Source of the DNA: Lachnospiraceae bacterium UBA7086
GTDB lineage: Bacteria > Bacillota > Clostridia > Lachnospirales > Lachnospiraceae
DNA length: 64,000 bases
Direction of reading: 5' to 3'
Assembly: GCA_002492525.1 (NCBI GenBank)
Contig: DKZA01000008.1
Location: 1-64,000, forward strand
Part shown: positions 54,763 through 63,746 of the stretch, in pieces
How the letters are laid out: every line of letters starts with the position of its first letter
Position numbering within the stretch: the stretch's first letter is position 1
Translations under genes and position numbers: made by a program
Notes under the pieces: model-generated
What the model saw: only the letters and a program-made list of their open reading frames with translations
Told to the model about the DNA's origin: nothing
The model's database searches: none

Positions 54763-55581
54763 ATGCCGATCACAGCAGATTCCCATATACATTCTTCTTT
54801 CTCAGGAGATTCTGATGCCCCTATGGAAGAAATGATTTTACGAGGGATTCACTTAGGACTGAAAAGACTATGTTTTACGGAACACAACGACTTTGACTAT
54901 CCCATAACGGAAGAAGACCCAGCGGGGAAATTTGAATTAAATGCCGATTCTTACCTGTATGATTTTCTGACTCTGAAAGAAAAATATGCCGGTCAGATTC
55001 AGCTCTGCTTCGGACTGGAACTGGGCCTGCAAGCTCATCTTACCCGGCAGAATACTGCTTTTGCGAAAGCACATGAATACGACTTCATCATTGGCTCCTC
55101 CCACATCTGCAACCGAAAAGATCCCTACTATCCCGCTTTTTATGAGGGCCGGGAACAGTCTGCTGCCTATCGGGAATATTTCGAGTCTATTCTTGATAAT
55201 CTGAAGGGATACAGCAACTTTGACGTATACGGGCACCTGGATTACGTGGTACGTTATGGCCCGCAAAAAGACGAGGGCTATTCTTATGAAGCCTATGAAG
55301 ATATTCTGGAGCAAATACTGAGACGCCTGATTTTCATGGAAAAAGGACTCGAAATCAACACCGCCGGACTTGCCAAAGGACTGCGTGATGCCAATCCCTG
55401 CCGCAGCATCCTCAAACGCTACCGCGAACTGGGCGGCGAAATTATCACCACCGGCTCCGATGCCCATACGCCAGGACAGATTGCCTATGCCTTTGACAAG
55501 GCGGCCGAAATATTAAAGGACTGCGGTTTCCGGTATTACACTACCTTTGAAAGACGCAGCCCCTCTTTTCATAAATTATGA
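54763..55581 (+). CDS. hisK: PHP-domain histidinol-phosphatase
   Basis: It dephosphorylates histidinol phosphate in histidine synthesis. 272 residues from the ATG at 54763 (AAAGGAG upstream). The PHP metal motifs are present: DSHIHSSFSGDSD at 7-19, FTEHNDFDYP, GLELGLQ, GSSHICN, GHLDYVVRYG and TGSDAHTPG. No other his gene is nearby, so a related sugar-phosphate phosphatase role is possible. It stands alone on the plus strand, divergent from the hscC gene. Confidence 0.87.
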   Translation: MPITADSHIHSSFSGDSDAPMEEMILRGIHLGLKRLCFTEHNDFDYPITEEDPAGKFELNADSYLYDFLTLKEKYAGQIQLCFGLELGLQAHLTRQNTAFAKAHEYDFIIGSSHICNRKDPYYPAFYEGREQSAAYREYFESILDNLKGYSNFDVYGHLDYVVRYGPQKDEGYSYEAYEDILEQILRRLIFMEKGLEINTAGLAKGLRDANPCRSILKRYRELGGEIITTGSDAHTPGQIAYAFDKAAEILKDCGFRYYTTFERRSPSFHKL

Positions 55582-55599
55582 GATCCGCTTCGCGGCCTC
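55580..55599. repeat. Short GC-rich palindrome, copy D
   Basis: GAGATCCGCTTCGCGGCCTC is identical to the central part of copy B (39935-39954). It overlaps the stop codon of the PHP gene and lies between convergent genes. Confidence 0.55.
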
Positions 55600-55607
55600 A
55601 GTACAGA

Positions 55608-55997
55608 TTATGTTAACTGCGTGAGCATCTCCCAGAAAGGGATTTTGTCCTCTTTCTCCCCACGCTTTTCTCCCAGGAAACGAACTCTGTCCCCGTGATC
55701 CGGCACCACCCGCATAATGGATCTACGGGCCAGCTCCTCCTGGCTCTTATTCACACAGATGATATACCTGCCCTCTTTGTTCTCCGGAAACATCGTCCGC
55801 TCCCCGGATATCTCCTCTCCTGCCAGATCCACGGCAGCAAACCCTGCTACCTGAAATTTTTTGCGGAATTTGATAAAGAAAGATATTCCTTCTCTGAAAA
55901 ACACTTTCTTGATCCGTTCCTTGGTGGCGTTATCATACACTTCACACAGTTCTATCTCATTATTCACTTTTACCTTAGTCAGTTTAGATTCTACCAT
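55608..55997 (-). CDS. Uncharacterised small basic protein
   Basis: 129 residues from the ATG at 55997 with GAGGAG upstream, not recognised. It is soluble, with mixed strand and helix content. The sequence has KVNNEIELCEVYDNATKERIKKVFF and a later MFPENKEGRYIICV, which could be a small beta-barrel or a PilZ-like fold, but I cannot support a family. It lies between the PHP gene (convergent) and mnmA (same direction, about 120 bases upstream). Confidence 0.6.
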   Translation of the reverse strand: MVESKLTKVKVNNEIELCEVYDNATKERIKKVFFREGISFFIKFRKKFQVAGFAAVDLAGEEISGERTMFPENKEGRYIICVNKSQEELARRSIMRVVPDHGDRVRFLGEKRGEKEDKIPFWEMLTQLT

Positions 55998-56119
55998 AAT
56001 TTTTCTCCTCAAAATAAGCGTTCCTTTAAAAACCCTCCACTTATCATTACCCATACTATCACAGAGTCTGTGAAAATGTCGTGAAAAAAACCGGTAGAAT
56101 TTCTTAAGAATTTCTTAGT

Positions 56120-57196
56120 CTACAATATGATTCCGCCGCCAAGCACACAGTCTTCCTCATAAAAAACCACCGCCTGCCCTGGTGTAATGGCCCGGACTGG
56201 TTTCGCAAAAGTACAGCGGATCGTATCTTCTCCCGCTTTCTCTATCAGACAGGTCTCGCCGGCGTGGGCATAACGTATCTTGGCTGTCACCTGTCTGGGC
56301 ACAGGCAAATCTGCCATCCCCATATAATTGATATGATGACAGCAGAGCGTGTCTCCAAAGACATCCTCCGCTTCTCCAATTATCACCTCATCCGTCTCTG
56401 GCTTTATACCGGTCACAAACACAGGGTGCCCCATGGCCAATTGCAGACCCTTGCGCTGTCCTACCGTATAATGTGTAATGCCCAGATGCTCTCCCAGAAT
56501 TTTCCCCTCTTTGGTCACAAAATTTCCCCTGCCAGGCACCCGGTCTCTGGCCTGTCTGTCAATAAAGGCGGCATAATCATGATCCGGAATGAAGCAGATT
56601 TCCTGACTGTCTGGTTTATGGGCCACCGCAAGCCCCTCTTCTCTGGCGATCTGCCGTATCTGCTCCTTGGTGTAGTCCCCCACCGGCATCAGGGTATGGG
56701 CCAGCTGTTCCTGAGTCAAATTATACAGGGCATAAGTCTGATCTTTCTGGGCAGTCACAGAATTTCTCACAGTATATCTGCCATTTCCCAATCTGGCAAC
56801 CCGGGCATAATGCCCGGTGGCAATATATGACGCTCCCATCTTCTGGGCGCTTTCCCACATAGCCGCCCACTTCACGTACCGGTTACAGACCACACAAGGA
56901 TTGGGCGTCCGCCCGGCCAGATATTCCTCCACGAAATAGTCTACCACTTTTTCCTTAAATTCCTTTGTAAAATCCATCACATAATGGGGAATGTCCAGCT
57001 TTGCCGCCACCCGTCCGGCATCCTTTGCTGCATCAAAGGTACTGTTTTCTATATTGTCTTCTCTTATATTACAGGCCCCATCCTGCCATGTCTGCATGGT
57101 TACGCCAATCACATCATATCCCTGTTGTTTTAACAGGTAAGCCGCCACCGAAGAATCTACCCCGCCGGACATGCCCACCACTACTTTTTCTGCCAT
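56120..57196 (-). CDS. mnmA: tRNA-specific 2-thiouridylase MnmA
   Basis: It adds sulphur to U34 of Glu, Gln and Lys tRNAs. 358 residues from the ATG at 57196 with GAGGGAC upstream. The ATP pyrophosphatase loop GMSGGVDSSVAAYLL is at 7-21. The two catalytic Cys are in PNPCVVCNRYVKW near 100 and DSQEICFIPD near 198. The C-terminal beta-barrel is intact. It is divergent from the flippase gene with 70 bases between starts. Confidence 0.96.
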   Translation of the reverse strand: MAEKVVVGMSGGVDSSVAAYLLKQQGYDVIGVTMQTWQDGACNIREDNIENSTFDAAKDAGRVAAKLDIPHYVMDFTKEFKEKVVDYFVEEYLAGRTPNPCVVCNRYVKWAAMWESAQKMGASYIATGHYARVARLGNGRYTVRNSVTAQKDQTYALYNLTQEQLAHTLMPVGDYTKEQIRQIAREEGLAVAHKPDSQEICFIPDHDYAAFIDRQARDRVPGRGNFVTKEGKILGEHLGITHYTVGQRKGLQLAMGHPVFVTGIKPETDEVIIGEAEDVFGDTLCCHHINYMGMADLPVPRQVTAKIRYAHAGETCLIEKAGEDTIRCTFAKPVRAITPGQAVVFYEEDCVLGGGIIL

Positions 57197-57266
57197 CTTT
57201 TTGTCCCTCTCTTCTATACTATATGAGACTTTCGCCGCATAAACTGTAATCATATCGAATCATTAT

Positions 57267-58649
57267 ATGGTGCCTATGAGAGTCAAATGGAAAAATCCTT
57301 TAGTAACCGGAACTGCTATCCTCACACTGACCGGACTTTTAAGCCGCCTGATCGGCTTCTTCTACCGAATCTTTCTGTCCAATGTATTCGGTGCGGAAGG
57401 TATGGGAATCTATCAGCTGATTTCTCCCGTACTTGCCCTCTCTTTCTCCCTCACCGTCTCCGGTATCCAGACCGCTATTTCCAAATATGTGGCCAGCGAG
57501 ACCAGTACGAAAGACTATCAGAATTCCTTCCGCACACTGTGGGCAGGTTTTCTGATGTCTTTTGCCCTCTCTCTTATGTGCGCTGCCCTCATATATGAAG
57601 GCTCGGAATACATTGCTGTTTCCTGCCTGATGGAAGCACGTACGGCTCCGCTTCTTCGTATCATAGCTTTGTCCATTCCCATGGCTTGTGTACATTCCTG
57701 CATCAACGGCTATTTCTTCGGCATCCGAAAGACTGCCATACCAGCCGTATCACAGCTTGCGGAGCAAATCTGCCGCGTAGGGAGCGTCTACTTAATCTAC
57801 TATGTCTGTCAAAGACACCATATGAAACCTACTATCAGTTTTGCCGTAGTAGGCTTGGTGATTGGCGAAAGCGCCTCCATGATCGTATCTGTACTGGCCA
57901 TTTTGTCCCGTGCTCACAGGCTCTTTCCCTCCCGCCCTTGTCTTCCTGTCCAGGCAAAGGGGCTTAAAACCCACTGTATTACCGTCTACCGTCATATCAT
58001 GGGACAGCTTCTCACCCTGGCAGTTCCTTTATCCGCCAACCGGCTGGTCATCAATCTGTTACAGAGCGTGGAAGCTATTTATATTCCCAATCGGCTGATG
58101 GCCTATGGTATGAGCAATCCCGAAGCTCTGGGCGTATACGGCGTACTGACCGGCATGAGTCTGCCGCTCATCCTCTTTCCTTCCGCCATCACCAACTCTA
58201 TTTCCGTCCTGCTTTTGCCCATCGTATCAGAAGCTGATGCCAACGGAAACCGGATCGCCGTTAGACGGGCCATCCTGACCTCCATACGTTACTGCCTGCT
58301 CCTTGGTTTCTTATGTACCGCCCTCTTCCTACTGTGCGGCCGTTTGGCCGGCCGTATCCTGTTCCACTCAGAACTGGCCGGAAGTTTTATCTTAATTCTT
58401 AGTTTTATCTGTCCTTTTATGTATATTGCCAGCACTCTGGGCAGCATCCTGAATGGATTGGGCAAGACGGCACAAACTTTCTGCTACAGTGTGATAAGTC
58501 TGCTGCTACGTCTTCTGTTTGTTTTCCTGGCCATCCCCCGTTACGGCATTAAAGGATATCTGTGGGGCATGTTGGCGAGCCAGATTCTGCAAACCACGCT
58601 ATGCACAGTTTCTTCCCTGTATATTTCCCGTAAAGGTTGCGATTCTTAA
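57267..58649 (+). CDS. SpoVB/MurJ-like polysaccharide flippase
   Basis: A 460-residue membrane exporter of the MOP superfamily with about 12-14 helices. The N-terminus GTAILTLTGLLSRLIGFFYRI and NVFGAEGMGIYQLISPVLAL are typical of SpoVB-type lipid-linked polysaccharide or lipid II flippases used in spore cortex or wall synthesis. It has no fused domains. Start uncertain: the ATG at 57267 and another at 57276 both lack a good ribosome site. Substrate not settled. Confidence 0.88.
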   Translation: MVPMRVKWKNPLVTGTAILTLTGLLSRLIGFFYRIFLSNVFGAEGMGIYQLISPVLALSFSLTVSGIQTAISKYVASETSTKDYQNSFRTLWAGFLMSFALSLMCAALIYEGSEYIAVSCLMEARTAPLLRIIALSIPMACVHSCINGYFFGIRKTAIPAVSQLAEQICRVGSVYLIYYVCQRHHMKPTISFAVVGLVIGESASMIVSVLAILSRAHRLFPSRPCLPVQAKGLKTHCITVYRHIMGQLLTLAVPLSANRLVINLLQSVEAIYIPNRLMAYGMSNPEALGVYGVLTGMSLPLILFPSAITNSISVLLLPIVSEADANGNRIAVRRAILTSIRYCLLLGFLCTALFLLCGRLAGRILFHSELAGSFILILSFICPFMYIASTLGSILNGLGKTAQTFCYSVISLLLRLLFVFLAIPRYGIKGYLWGMLASQILQTTLCTVSSLYISRKGCDS

Positions 58650-58717
58650 AACAATATACTATAATGTAGGTGTTTTTGCCAGAGGGAAATAATAATGAAT
58701 ACAAGAGGAGAAAACTT

Positions 58718-59746
58718 ATGTCTTTTCGATATGTAACGAAACTTCCCACACCGGAAGATATCCGCAGGGAATATCCCATGCCCAGACAGGCTGTGGAACT
58801 GAAACAAAAAAGAGATGCCGAGATCAAAGACGTGCTCACCGGAAAAAGCAGCAAATTTCTGGTCATTATAGGCCCCTGTTCCGCCGATAATGAGGAGGCG
58901 GTCTGCGACTATGTGAACAGACTGGCCAAAGTCAACGAAAAAGTCAAGGACAAACTGATTCTGATTCCCAGAATCTACACCAACAAACCACGTACCACCG
59001 GAGAAGGTTATAAAGGTATCGTAAGTCAGCCGGATCCTGAGAAGAAACCCGACTTTACGGCGGGACTGATTGCCATGCGTAAAATGCACATTCGGGCCAT
59101 CGAAGAATCCGGACTCACCGCCGCTGACGAAATGCTTTATCCAGATAACTGGGGTTATATAGAAGATATTCTCTCCTACGTGGCAATCGGCGCCCGCTCT
59201 GTGGAAGACCAACACCACCGCATGACTGCCAGCGGCTTTGATGTTCCCGCCGGCATGAAAAATCCTACCAGCGGCACTCTTTCCGTCATGCTCAATTCCA
59301 TTTATGCGGCACAACATCCTCATTCCTTTATCTACCGGGGTATGGAAGTGGCAACCGACGGTAATCCGCTGGCCCACGCTGTACTGCGCGGCTCCGTAAA
59401 CAAACACGGCCGGAGCCTGCCCAACTATCACTATGAGGACTTAAATACCCTTTACACGCTTTATCAGGAATATGATCTGCAAAATCCAGCCTGTGTCATT
59501 GACGCAAACCACAACAATTCCAATAAACAGTTTGAGCAGCAAATTCGTATCGTCAAGGAAGTCATGCACAGCCGTAAGCTAAATCATGATATCCACAGTA
59601 TGGTGAAAGGAGTTATGATTGAAAGCTATATCGAAGAAGGATGTCAAAAAATCGGGGAAGGCATCTATGGCAAGTCCATCACCGATCCGTGTCTCGGATG
59701 GGAAGCATCCGAACAACTGATTTATGATATCGCGGACTACGACTGA
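58718..59746 (+). CDS. aroF: 3-deoxy-7-phosphoheptulonate synthase (DAHP synthase, AroG/AroF type)
   Basis: The first step of the shikimate pathway, joining PEP and erythrose-4-phosphate. 342 residues from the ATG at 58718, with AGAGGAG upstream. The signature IIGPCSADNEEAV near 50, IPRIYTNKPRTTG, TSGTLSVMLNSI and DANHNNSNK are present. Type I AroG-like without a regulatory chorismate-mutase fusion. It follows the flippase gene on the plus strand by about 68 bases. Confidence 0.96.
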   Translation: MSFRYVTKLPTPEDIRREYPMPRQAVELKQKRDAEIKDVLTGKSSKFLVIIGPCSADNEEAVCDYVNRLAKVNEKVKDKLILIPRIYTNKPRTTGEGYKGIVSQPDPEKKPDFTAGLIAMRKMHIRAIEESGLTAADEMLYPDNWGYIEDILSYVAIGARSVEDQHHRMTASGFDVPAGMKNPTSGTLSVMLNSIYAAQHPHSFIYRGMEVATDGNPLAHAVLRGSVNKHGRSLPNYHYEDLNTLYTLYQEYDLQNPACVIDANHNNSNKQFEQQIRIVKEVMHSRKLNHDIHSMVKGVMIESYIEEGCQKIGEGIYGKSITDPCLGWEASEQLIYDIADYD

Positions 59747-59750
59747 CTAA

Positions 59751-59795
59751 AAAATCCTGCGGGCAGAAACGAAAGTAAAGCCCGCAGGATTTTTC
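59751..59795. terminator. Bidirectional terminator between aroF and xerD
   Basis: AAAATCCTGCGGGC and GCCCGCAGGATTTTT form a perfect 14-bp stem. T-runs occur on both strands and the flanking genes converge. Confidence 0.93.
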
Positions 59796-59805
59796 ATTCT
59801 ATGTA

Positions 59806-60690
59806 TCAACCACGGGGATGTGCCTTTGCGTACACTTCCCGGATATGATTATGATTTAAATTCGCATAAATCTGTGTTGTAGAAATATCAGAATGTCCCA
59901 ACATCTCCTGCACACTTCTTAAATCCGCACCGTTCTCTACCAGATGCGCCGCAAAAGAATGTCTTAAGGTATGCGGTGTGATATCTGCCTGGATATCCGC
60001 CTTTTTAGCATAATGTTTGATCAGCTTCCAAAAACCCTGCCGGCTCATGGGCTGTCCGGAACAATTGGCAAAAAGAACATCCGATGACTTATTCTCCAGC
60101 ATTTCCTCTCTCGTACCATTCAAATACCTTGTCATAGCAGACTTCGCAGCGCTTCCAAAAGGAATGATCCTCTCCTTGTTACGGTCACGGCATAGAATAA
60201 AGTTCATTTGCATATTTACATCGGAAACCTTTAAAGTGATCAGTTCCGTTACGCGGATTCCCGTAGCATAGAGAAGTTCCAGCATCGCTTTATCCCGTAT
60301 TTCCTTAGGCGTATCCCCGGAAGGCTGCTCTAAAAGACGGACCACTTCATCGGGAGACATGATTCCCGGCGCCTTCTTCTCAATCTTTGGCGCCTTGAGT
60401 TTATCCGAGATATCCTCTGCCGCCATTCCATCCTGCACCATAAAATGATAAAAAGCCTTCAGGGAGGCGATGTTTCTGGACACGGTGGCTGCCGCAAATT
60501 TATTATCTTCCAAATATTGTACATAATCACTCAGATCCTGCGCCGATATCTTGTTCGTTTCCTCTATCCCACGCGCCGCCATAAAATGCTGCACTTTTTC
60601 CAGGTCTCTTTTGTAAGACAACTCCGTATTGGTGGAGGTGTTCTTCACGTTATGTAAATAGGTGATAAATGCACTGATCTCTTTTTCCAT
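59806..60690 (-). CDS. xerD: Site-specific tyrosine recombinase XerD
   Basis: It resolves chromosome dimers at dif with a XerC partner. 294 residues, normal length. The N-terminal core-binding domain spans residues 1-85 (TSTNTELSYKRDLEKV). The catalytic set is complete: Arg in TGIRVTELI near 147, Lys in NKERIIP, HxxR in HTLRHSFA near 238, His in GHSDIS and the nucleophile Tyr in TQIYAN near 273. The nudix-spoIIM-xerD order is common in Clostridia. No att site or integrase context is seen, so this is a housekeeping enzyme. Confidence 0.94.
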   Translation of the reverse strand: MEKEISAFITYLHNVKNTSTNTELSYKRDLEKVQHFMAARGIEETNKISAQDLSDYVQYLEDNKFAAATVSRNIASLKAFYHFMVQDGMAAEDISDKLKAPKIEKKAPGIMSPDEVVRLLEQPSGDTPKEIRDKAMLELLYATGIRVTELITLKVSDVNMQMNFILCRDRNKERIIPFGSAAKSAMTRYLNGTREEMLENKSSDVLFANCSGQPMSRQGFWKLIKHYAKKADIQADITPHTLRHSFAAHLVENGADLRSVQEMLGHSDISTTQIYANLNHNHIREVYAKAHPRG

Positions 60691-60896
60691 GTATTCGGAA
60701 ATCCTTCCCCTCGTGATTCTTTTATGTAAATCAAATCACCGTCTGCCTTACATTATAATCAGATTTTTGGAGAAAAGCAAATGGATTTTTTGCCGATTTT
60801 ACGGGCATTTTCGCTATTTTACAGACAAAGTACAAGATATCGGCAGACAAAGAATTTATGTCTACTATATGTTGGAAAAAAAGTAAAAAAATTTTT

Positions 60897-61556
60897 TTAA
60901 AATATTTTGAGGATAAAATGTAAGATCTTAGGATTAACATAACTTTCTAACAGACATCCCATTATGACAACTACCGCTGCCACAACAATCTGAGTCGCTT
61001 TTCTCAGATAAAACTGTCTGCTATAACGTTCATAACCGTCCAGATATGATTTGGGTGCATACAATGTCCTATTCAGACTCACCGCCCAGACAAAAAGACC
61101 AATATAAGCCGGCACCAGACAAAAAGCCTGTGGCAGCAAACCTGCCGCCACAAACATAAGCCCCCGGATGCCATAACGAATCACTGCCACCGACAGAAGG
61201 CATCCTGCCGAGAGCCCCATATAACAGATATAAATACAGATCACCGGCACTCCCACCATGGTAGTGGATAACAACGCCAGCATACAAAAAGTAAACATTC
61301 TGTGTTTTAACACATAGGCAAACAGTCCTTCTCCTTCCGGAATACTGTTCTTTAGACGCAGCATCATTTCAGTCCCCAAAAGGTCACTGTCCGCGATCCA
61401 GGTGTCATGCCCTACATTCACCACCAGAATTCCAATAAAAAGACCGATCATAAACAAATAAACCATATAATAACTGTTCTTTGACCATGACTGTTGCCGC
61501 ACGCTGATACCCTCTTTCCTATCTCCTTCAATATATGTCCGATAGGTACAGGGCAT
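60897..61556 (-). CDS. spoIIM: Stage II sporulation protein M
   Basis: A membrane component of the SpoIIDMP engulfment machine in sporulation. 219 residues from the ATG at 61556; the site AAAGAG is weak. About five membrane helices (MVYLFMIGLFIGILVVNV, the TFCMLALLSTTMVGVPVICIYICYMG group, YIGLFVWAVSL, TQIVVAAVVVIMGCLLESYV). It starts 13 bases after the nudix stop codon, so they are co-transcribed. It supports a spore-forming lineage. Confidence 0.92.
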   Translation of the reverse strand: MPCTYRTYIEGDRKEGISVRQQSWSKNSYYMVYLFMIGLFIGILVVNVGHDTWIADSDLLGTEMMLRLKNSIPEGEGLFAYVLKHRMFTFCMLALLSTTMVGVPVICIYICYMGLSAGCLLSVAVIRYGIRGLMFVAAGLLPQAFCLVPAYIGLFVWAVSLNRTLYAPKSYLDGYERYSRQFYLRKATQIVVAAVVVIMGCLLESYVNPKILHFILKIF

Positions 61557-61569
61557 GACAGATATCTCT

Positions 61570-62106
61570 TTATCTGCAATACTTTTGTTTATAGGCAAGC
61601 AGGGAAGACACTGTCTTTCCATCCTGAATCTTACAATCGAAGATCATCTGAATCAGTTCATCCAGATCATGACTTTCCACATTTAAGAACTCGTCTTCAT
61701 CCAGATGCTGCCGGCTGGGTGTCAATTCTGTGGCCACATAAACATCTATCTTTTCATTACAAAAAGCAACCGTGGTCCTAAGAGAAATCAGCAGTTCCAG
61801 TTTCCCGGCCTTATAACCAGTCTCCTCCTCCAATTCCCTGGCCGCTGCTACCTTAGTGGGCTCCTCGGCCGTATCCAATGCTCCGGCAGGGATTTCCAGC
61901 GTCTCACGGTCAAGCGCATTTCGATATTGTCTCACCATTAAAAGTTTCCCATCATCCTGCACTGCCACCACTGCAGCCGCACCTTTATGTTTAATCAGAT
62001 CCCATTTTACGATATTACCATTGGGCACTCTGATCGTATCCTGATAGTAATCTATAATGGCTCCCTTTTGAACCAATTCTCTTCCCAGTCTTTCATAATG
62101 ATCCAT
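61570..62106 (-). CDS. NUDIX hydrolase, ADP-ribose pyrophosphatase type
   Basis: It cleaves ADP-ribose or similar nucleoside diphosphates. 178 residues from the ATG at 62106 with GAAAGGAC upstream. The Nudix box GALDTAEEPTKVAAARELEEETGY is complete near residues 75-98, with the metal Glu residues in place. The RQYR before it (MVRQYRNAL) is typical of ADP-ribose pyrophosphatases. It lies 34 bases after the aminotransferase stop and 13 bases before spoIIM. Confidence 0.93.
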   Translation of the reverse strand: MDHYERLGRELVQKGAIIDYYQDTIRVPNGNIVKWDLIKHKGAAAVVAVQDDGKLLMVRQYRNALDRETLEIPAGALDTAEEPTKVAAARELEEETGYKAGKLELLISLRTTVAFCNEKIDVYVATELTPSRQHLDEDEFLNVESHDLDELIQMIFDCKIQDGKTVSSLLAYKQKYCR

Positions 62107-62140
62107 TGTCTTGTCCTTTCCTCTCCGCTTTGCCGCTATA

Positions 62141-63424
62141 TCATGCCTGCAACAGCTTCTCCACACTGACTAATTTCACACAAAGTACAAATACATCTGT
62201 GGCCGCCGCCATCTCCTCCGAAGTCGGGAAGGTAGGCGCGATGCGGATATTGCTGTCTTTAGGATCTTTCCCATAAGGGAAGGTGGCGCCTGCTCCCGTG
62301 AGAACAACCCCTGCCTCCTTACACTTCTCCACAATGGCTTTCGCACAGCCCTCCATCGCATCAAAGGAAATAAAATATCCGCCGAGCGGTCTGGTCCACT
62401 CTCCGATCCCAAGACCTCCCAGCTCTCTATCCAGCACGGATAACACTGCCTCAAACTTAGGACGAAGGATGTCCGCGTGTTTCTTCATATGAGCCATCAT
62501 GCCTTCCAGATTTTTAAAATATCTGGCATGGCGAAGCTGATTGACCTTATCATATCCAATGGTCTGTAAAGTGAGCGTTTTCTTGATATCCGCCAGATTA
62601 GCCTGGGAAGAAGCCATCGCTGCAATACCGCTTCCGGAAAAAGTAATCTTGGAAGTAGAACAGAATTCATAAACCATATCCGGGTTTCCGGCCTTCTCGC
62701 ACTCACTCAGGATCTCCAGGATCTGATCCTGCTTATCTTCATATAAATGATGGATTGCATAGGCATTATCCCAATAAATCCTAAAATCCTCTGCCGCCGG
62801 TTTTAATGCAGCAAATCGCCTCACAGTCTCATCCGAATAAGAAATTCCCTGCGGATTAGAATATTTGGGTACACACCAGATGCCTTTTACCGCCGGATCC
62901 TCATTCACATATTTTTCTACCAGATCCATATCCGGGCCGTTCGGTGTCATAGGAATTAAAATCATCTCAATCCCAAAATGCTGTGTGATAGCAAAATGTC
63001 TGTCATATCCAGGCACCGGGCATAAGAACTTTACCTGATCTAATTTACACCAGGGGGTAGAACCCATTACTCCATGGGTCACAGAACGGGAAATGGTATC
63101 ATACATAATCGACAGACTCGAATTACCGTACACGATCACATTTTCTGCAGGAACACTCATCACATCCGCCAACAAATGCTTTGCCTCTATAATACCATCC
63201 ATCAAGCCATAATTTCTGGTATCCACACCATCCATAGTCATCATATCAGAATCGGAGTTTAGGACATCCATAAGTCCCATGGTCATGTCAAGCTGAGCAG
63301 GGGTAGGCTTGCCTCTGGACATATCAAGTTTTAGTCCCATCCCCTTGGCATTTTCAAATTGTTTCGTCAGTTCTTCCTTCTGCTGTGTAAGTTCTTCCTT
63401 ACTCATCTCTCTGTACGGTTTCAT
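62141..63424 (-). CDS. PLP-dependent aminotransferase, aspartate type (PF12897 class)
   Basis: 427 residues from the ATG at 63424, with GGAGGAC upstream. The PLP Lys is in STSKITFSGSG near residue 257, and IYWDNAYAIHH holds the cofactor-binding Asp/Tyr. The overall layout (GMGLKLDMSRGKPT at the start and NIRIAPTFPTSEEM at the end) fits the group of class I enzymes that includes mycobacterial aspartate aminotransferase Rv3722c. Substrate probably aspartate or glutamate. It leads the xerD-directed gene string. Confidence 0.9.
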   Translation of the reverse strand: MKPYREMSKEELTQQKEELTKQFENAKGMGLKLDMSRGKPTPAQLDMTMGLMDVLNSDSDMMTMDGVDTRNYGLMDGIIEAKHLLADVMSVPAENVIVYGNSSLSIMYDTISRSVTHGVMGSTPWCKLDQVKFLCPVPGYDRHFAITQHFGIEMILIPMTPNGPDMDLVEKYVNEDPAVKGIWCVPKYSNPQGISYSDETVRRFAALKPAAEDFRIYWDNAYAIHHLYEDKQDQILEILSECEKAGNPDMVYEFCSTSKITFSGSGIAAMASSQANLADIKKTLTLQTIGYDKVNQLRHARYFKNLEGMMAHMKKHADILRPKFEAVLSVLDRELGGLGIGEWTRPLGGYFISFDAMEGCAKAIVEKCKEAGVVLTGAGATFPYGKDPKDSNIRIAPTFPTSEEMAAATDVFVLCVKLVSVEKLLQA

Positions 63425-63680
63425 AGTGTCCTCCATAATAATTGAATAATTGTATACAATCATACACTGCTAATCATTCTACTACAGTTTCAACAATTTC
63501 ACAAGTATACAGAAAGGATAATTTTATTTATGAAACCGGCGTGATTTATAGTAAAACTGTACAGAAGCACTATCAGGGAAATTTCTCCTGGCCGTAGGAA
63601 AAAACGGAGAAAATCTTATTTTCCCAGTATATATCCTGCGCCACCACATAAAGCAATGATGGTAAGCAATACTTCATAAA

Positions 63681-63727
63681 AAATAAGGAAAGTCTTGAAA
63701 ACGCTACATTCTCAATACTTTCCTTAT
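63681..63727 (-). terminator. Rho-independent terminator after rny
   Basis: ATAAGGAAAGT pairs with ACTTTCCTTAT around a partly paired loop, followed by TTTTTTATG on the minus strand. Confidence 0.85.
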
Positions 63728-63746
63728 CCTGTTTTTCTACACTACG

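Noticed and set aside
59806..60690. Tyrosine recombinase as sign of an integrated element.
   Set aside because: Length and neighbours (spoIIM, nudix) fit housekeeping XerD; no att repeats or phage genes are present.
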